Source of the DNA: DATKMS01 sp041497995
GTDB lineage: Bacteria; Desulfobacterota; Binatia; HRBIN30
DNA length: 17,328 nucleotides
Assembly: GCA_041497995.1 (NCBI GenBank)
Contig: JBGQHM010000108.1
Span: 1-17,328 of the forward strand
Direction of reading: 5' to 3'
Shown here: positions 14,867 through 17,328 of the stretch, one piece after another
Position numbering within the stretch: position 1 is the stretch's first letter
Layout of the letters: each line of letters starts with the position of its first letter
Program-made: the position numbers and the translations under genes
The notes under the pieces: generated by a model
The model's database searches: none
Told to the model about the DNA's origin: nothing
The model's input: the letters and a program-made list of their open reading frames with translations, nothing else

Positions 14867-15908
14867 AGACTGCTCGGCCTTCGATAGCGATCGTTTCACC
14901 GCGTATCTGTCCATGCACGCTCGACCGTCCGGTGACTTCGTTGATAATCGTAACGCTGAGATCTGTCTCGCTTGGGATGACGACTTGCGCCAGTTCGTCG
15001 GCTTCGAACCGGTACAGCAGCGAATCCCCATCTGCCTGCGCCCGGATTTCCACCCAGCGTGGCACGTCGGTTGGGGTTTCCGGGGAGAGCACTGCCATCA
15101 CCCGTGGGATCCGGAACGTCCGCGACGGGCGCAGGTGACCGATGTCCGTACGCATCTCGATATCGTGGTCGCGAAATACACGGTCGCTCCATGCGTGCTT
15201 CCAGACAAAGAGCCCTTGGGCGAGGGCCCGCGTGCGCGTGCGGTTCGTCAGGCGCACGAAGGAGAGGCTCCACGGCACATTCGCGTCGATCGGAAGCGAG
15301 AATCCCCACATCCACGCAAACGCGTGTCCCCACAGAAAATGCCCCCAGTTGTGATCGTGGTACGCCAAGACATCCGTCAAGTGGAACGTGCGGCCGTCCA
15401 GCGTCACGTGCCCGGTCGCGCGCAAGCGGGGAACGATGACCCAGCGCAACGGAAGCCCGTCGGGAAGTGGAATGTTGGGTGCAATCGACGGCAGTGTGAG
15501 CGGGCTGAACGTGAGATCCACCGTGATGGGACGCTGCCGCAGCGACACCGACACGTGGTAGGCGCCGTTCTCGAAGCGCAGCTGATTCTCGCCGAAGGCC
15601 AGATCGATGCGGCCTCCGCCAGCGCGCACCTCATCGCTAGAGAATGTATCGACATCGCCGTCCCACGTCTCGTGCCTCACCAGGATTGCGACGCGCGCCA
15701 ATTCGGCGCCTGGAGCAGCTTCTGGGCGCACGTCGTCCGAGAGACTGAAGTTCACAACGAGGTTGATGTCCGGTCCGGGCACGCAGAAGTGGTGCCATTC
15801 TTTGTGTCCGCCTCGCCCCCCCACCGAGAAGGGAGACCGGCGCGTATAGTCGGTCCGCGCGATGGCGCGCTCAATCGCTTTTCGGGGCGGTTCATAGTGT
15901 GACAACAT
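14847..15908 (-). CDS. CrtC/AttH-type lipocalin-fold protein
   Basis: Protein of 353 residues, beta-rich throughout. It carries GRTFHLTDVLAYHDHNWGHF (172-191), a motif like the x-HDHNWG of hydroxyneurosporene synthase (CrtC, carotenoid 1,2-hydratase) and AttH-like proteins. EWHHFCVPGPDINLVVNFS (37-55) near the N-terminus matches the first strands of that double-lipocalin fold. A hydratase or binding protein for a carotenoid or other long hydrophobic molecule is the best inference; the substrate is unknown. ATG 15908 is chosen (TTGGA five to seven bases upstream, 16 bases after the preceding stop) because the frame further upstream overlaps the previous gene and is Ser/Arg/Cys-rich. No signal peptide is seen. 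Family assignment is fair, specific function weak. Confidence 0.68.
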   Translation of the reverse strand: MLSHYEPPRKAIERAIARTDYTRRSPFSVGGRGGHKEWHHFCVPGPDINLVVNFSLSDDVRPEAAPGAELARVAILVRHETWDGDVDTFSSDEVRAGGGRIDLAFGENQLRFENGAYHVSVSLRQRPITVDLTFSPLTLPSIAPNIPLPDGLPLRWVIVPRLRATGHVTLDGRTFHLTDVLAYHDHNWGHFLWGHAFAWMWGFSLPIDANVPWSLSFVRLTNRTRTRALAQGLFVWKHAWSDRVFRDHDIEMRTDIGHLRPSRTFRIPRVMAVLSPETPTDVPRWVEIRAQADGDSLLYRFEADELAQVVIPSETDLSVTIINEVTGRSSVHGQIRGETIAIEGRAVCEFLVS

Positions 15909-15924
15909 CGCGTTCCAACCACGA

Positions 15925-16269
15925 CTACTGCAGCAACCGCCTGAGGATGACGGACGATACCGGAGAAGACGCGGGAACAGGCTCGACGCGGTCACCAGGC
16001 TGCTCGGGGGCTTTTGCTCGTGCCGCGCTCGCGTGCTGCATGAGCTGCTGTGAGATTGAGATCAGCCCGAGCACGAAGTAGAGGGACAGCTCATCGGCTC
16101 TGACAGGCTCAGCACCGCTGGTCGGGGCCGCCTCGGGTGATGGCGATCCGTGCTGCCGGAGAAGCTCCCTGAAGCGGCGCAGCAGCGCGATCGTTCCCAG
16201 CAACACCTGAAGGAACGGGTTGCGGTCGTCGAATGCGTCCCCGACCCTATGAATGATCGGCATCGGCAT
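15925..16269 (-). CDS. hypothetical small helical protein, 114 aa
   Basis: No family recognised. Two helix-prone hydrophobic segments (about 16-40, NPFLQVLLGTIALLRRF onwards, and 59-84, DELSLYFVLGLISISQQLMQ) are separated by a Pro/Ser/Ala-rich linker, and a Pro-rich tail follows. They are amphipathic rather than clear membrane spans, so a coiled or surface-associating protein is possible. The ATG at 16269 has a GGGAA ribosome site and overlaps the end of the upstream gene by 23 bases; an ATG at 16263 is an alternative. It lies 16 bases before the CrtC-like gene, so it is part of the same transcript. Confidence 0.62.
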   Translation of the reverse strand: MPMPIIHRVGDAFDDRNPFLQVLLGTIALLRRFRELLRQHGSPSPEAAPTSGAEPVRADELSLYFVLGLISISQQLMQHASAARAKAPEQPGDRVEPVPASSPVSSVILRRLLQ

Positions 16270-16645
16270 TGTCGTTCCCGGTCTGCAAGAGCCGTGTCAG
16301 CAGCGCGCTGAGCTCTCCGCTGGCGGTCGCAACGATGATGGCTTCCAATAGCGCGGAAGGAATCAACGAGTCCGAGGTCTCCTCCAGCATGTTGAGGAGT
16401 GAGCCTTCCCACAGGATGCGCCCGCGGCGCACGAGCTCGGAGCGCGCCAACCTTGACTGCCAGCGTCGCCCGACCGGGGTCATTGCAAACGCACGTCCTT
16501 CGGCCACGAGCGCTCTGAAGCCCGCTTGTGCGGTGACCGGGTACTTCAGCAGCAAAAGTTGCGCTTCTTGCAAGACCCGCAGGAGTTCGTCCGGATCGCC
16601 GACCAGGCCTGGCGGGACGTCGGATGCCCGCTGATCGCTGTCCAT
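16247..16645 (-). CDS. hypothetical helical protein, 132 aa
   Basis: No family recognised. The whole protein is predicted helical: DELLRVLQEAQLLLLKYP (19-36), then FRALVAEGRAFAMTPVGRRW (43-62), an Arg-rich helix (64-76), and two Leu/Ala-rich helices (82-121), with a short acidic end. No signal peptide and no Cys. Its ATG shares one base with the stop of the upstream gene (TAATG) and has a GAGGA ribosome site inside that gene, so translation is coupled. The position between a phasin-like protein and a lipid-type enzyme suggests a structural or adaptor role, which is speculation. Confidence 0.65.
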   Translation of the reverse strand: MDSDQRASDVPPGLVGDPDELLRVLQEAQLLLLKYPVTAQAGFRALVAEGRAFAMTPVGRRWQSRLARSELVRRGRILWEGSLLNMLEETSDSLIPSALLEAIIVATASGELSALLTRLLQTGNDNADADHS

Positions 16646-17307
16646 TACTGCTTCCTCTTCACCGACTTCTTCGGCTTCCCCGACTTCTTCCGCCGAATCG
16701 GTGCGCCGCGGACGTGCTGGTCAGCCGGCTGCACTTCCACTTGGACCTCCAACACCTGCAGGATACGCGCGTCTTGCCCGCCCGAAACGACGTAGACCTC
16801 ACCGACGTAGCTCTGGCCTGACTCGAAGGGTGGGTCGAGCGTGACGGTCATCTGTAAGGTCCGTTTCTCGGCAGGACTCAGATAATACGGTTTGTTCCGG
16901 GCAAGCGATGCCGGATCTGGGCGGAAAGTAACTTTCGGAGCGAACGGCGCTCCTCCCGTCGTGCTGTGAAACTCAGCCACCGACAGCTTGAAGTCTGTCC
17001 CTGTAGGCAACGAGCTCTCGACAGGGAAACTCAGAGTCCGATCATCTCCCGGGACGCCGGCTATGGTGCACATGGTGCGGCCATACGAACGAGCGGGTGC
17101 GGGTTGACTCGCCGCCGCTGGACGAGACGCGGTCCCAACATTCATCTGTAGGAGCGTCCGCAGCCCGCTGATAAACTCATCCCGATATTTCCCATTCAGC
17201 TTGAGCATCTCGTTGACGGCTGTGACATGCACGCGCGCCGCGTCGAAAACGAAATCCACGCCTTTGGGTGCTGGCTGGGACTGGGCGGGGCTGGATGCAG
17301 CGGACAC
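16645..17307 (-). CDS. phasin-like helix plus Ig-like domain protein, possibly partial at the 5' end
   Basis: Protein of at least 220 residues. GTG 17307 is used, with GGAGG 13 bases upstream, but the frame stays open to the window edge, so the true start may lie outside. A helix at 17-54 (VDFVFDAARVHVTAVNEML...) recalls phasins, the proteins coating polyhydroxyalkanoate granules. A Pro/Ala linker (59-75) leads to a beta-sandwich-like domain (about 78-193). Its closing strands (LSPAEKRTLQMTVTLDPPF; SYVGEVYVVSGG) resemble NEW3/Ig-like accessory domains. The last 16 residues are very Lys/Arg-rich, which suggests binding to an acidic polymer or surface. There is no signal peptide. Function is unknown; it is the first visible gene of the minus-strand run. 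Confidence 0.65.
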   Translation of the reverse strand: MSAASSPAQSQPAPKGVDFVFDAARVHVTAVNEMLKLNGKYRDEFISGLRTLLQMNVGTASRPAAASQPAPARSYGRTMCTIAGVPGDDRTLSFPVESSLPTGTDFKLSVAEFHSTTGGAPFAPKVTFRPDPASLARNKPYYLSPAEKRTLQMTVTLDPPFESGQSYVGEVYVVSGGQDARILQVLEVQVEVQPADQHVRGAPIRRKKSGKPKKSVKRKQ

Positions 17308-17328
17308 CGCTCTTGGAGCACCTCCGGG

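Noticed and set aside
14820..15902. A 360-codon plus-strand frame opposite the CrtC-like gene.
   Set aside because: The translation is rich in Arg, His and Gln with no domain pattern. The minus-strand frame has the YHDHNWG motif and fits the gene run.

Overview
The window comes from a high-GC bacterium (my estimate by eye is the low-to-mid 60s percent) with dense, often overlapping genes. The gene mix points to an uncultured deltaproteobacterium-like lineage, for example Binatota or Myxococcota in the broad sense. That mix is a secreted thrombospondin type 3 repeat protein, an MFE-2-type SDR, an MmgE/PrpD protein, a PknK-like giant Ser/Thr kinase with an ATPase and helical repeats, and a carotenoid/terpenoid-like oxidoreductase cassette. 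This placement is an inference from gene content only. I saw no tRNA, rRNA, CRISPR array, integrase, transposase or phage gene.

Layout. Positions 1-190 hold nothing I can support. Positions 191-1015 (+) encode a secreted calcium-binding-type protein. Positions 1053-1208 (-) encode a 51-residue, probably membrane-associated protein with a good sigma70-like promoter in front of it; it is too short for ordinary gene calling. Positions 1388-2335 (+) encode an SDR dehydrogenase, followed by a strong hairpin. Positions 2407-3885 (+) are a compact three-gene unit: low-molecular-weight phosphatase, CoA-binding protein and Nudix hydrolase. An MmgE/PrpD protein (3987-5462) and a PgeF-type laccase-domain protein (5483-6259) follow. 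Next come two translationally coupled signalling genes (6336-11668): a GAF/AAA+/Fis regulator whose sigma54-contact loop is degenerate, and a 1267-residue kinase-ATPase-repeat protein.

The strand then switches. Positions 17307 down to 11700 (-) form a tightly packed run of seven genes. In transcription order these are: a protein with a phasin-like helix, an Ig-like domain and a Lys/Arg-rich tail (open to the window edge); two small helical unknowns; a CrtC/AttH-type lipocalin-fold protein; an SCP2-like protein; a large FAD-dependent oxidoreductase with an OmpA-like domain inserted after its Rossmann motif; and a 101-residue unknown.

How the genes may work together. The plus-strand middle looks like acyl-CoA/organic-acid catabolism plus nucleotide-metabolite housekeeping. 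The kinase pair looks like a stand-alone signalling module. The minus-strand cassette is the best candidate for an undescribed system: a hydrophobic-substrate (terpenoid, carotenoid or sterol-like) modification pathway carried with small structural proteins. Function there is inferred from fold-level resemblance only.
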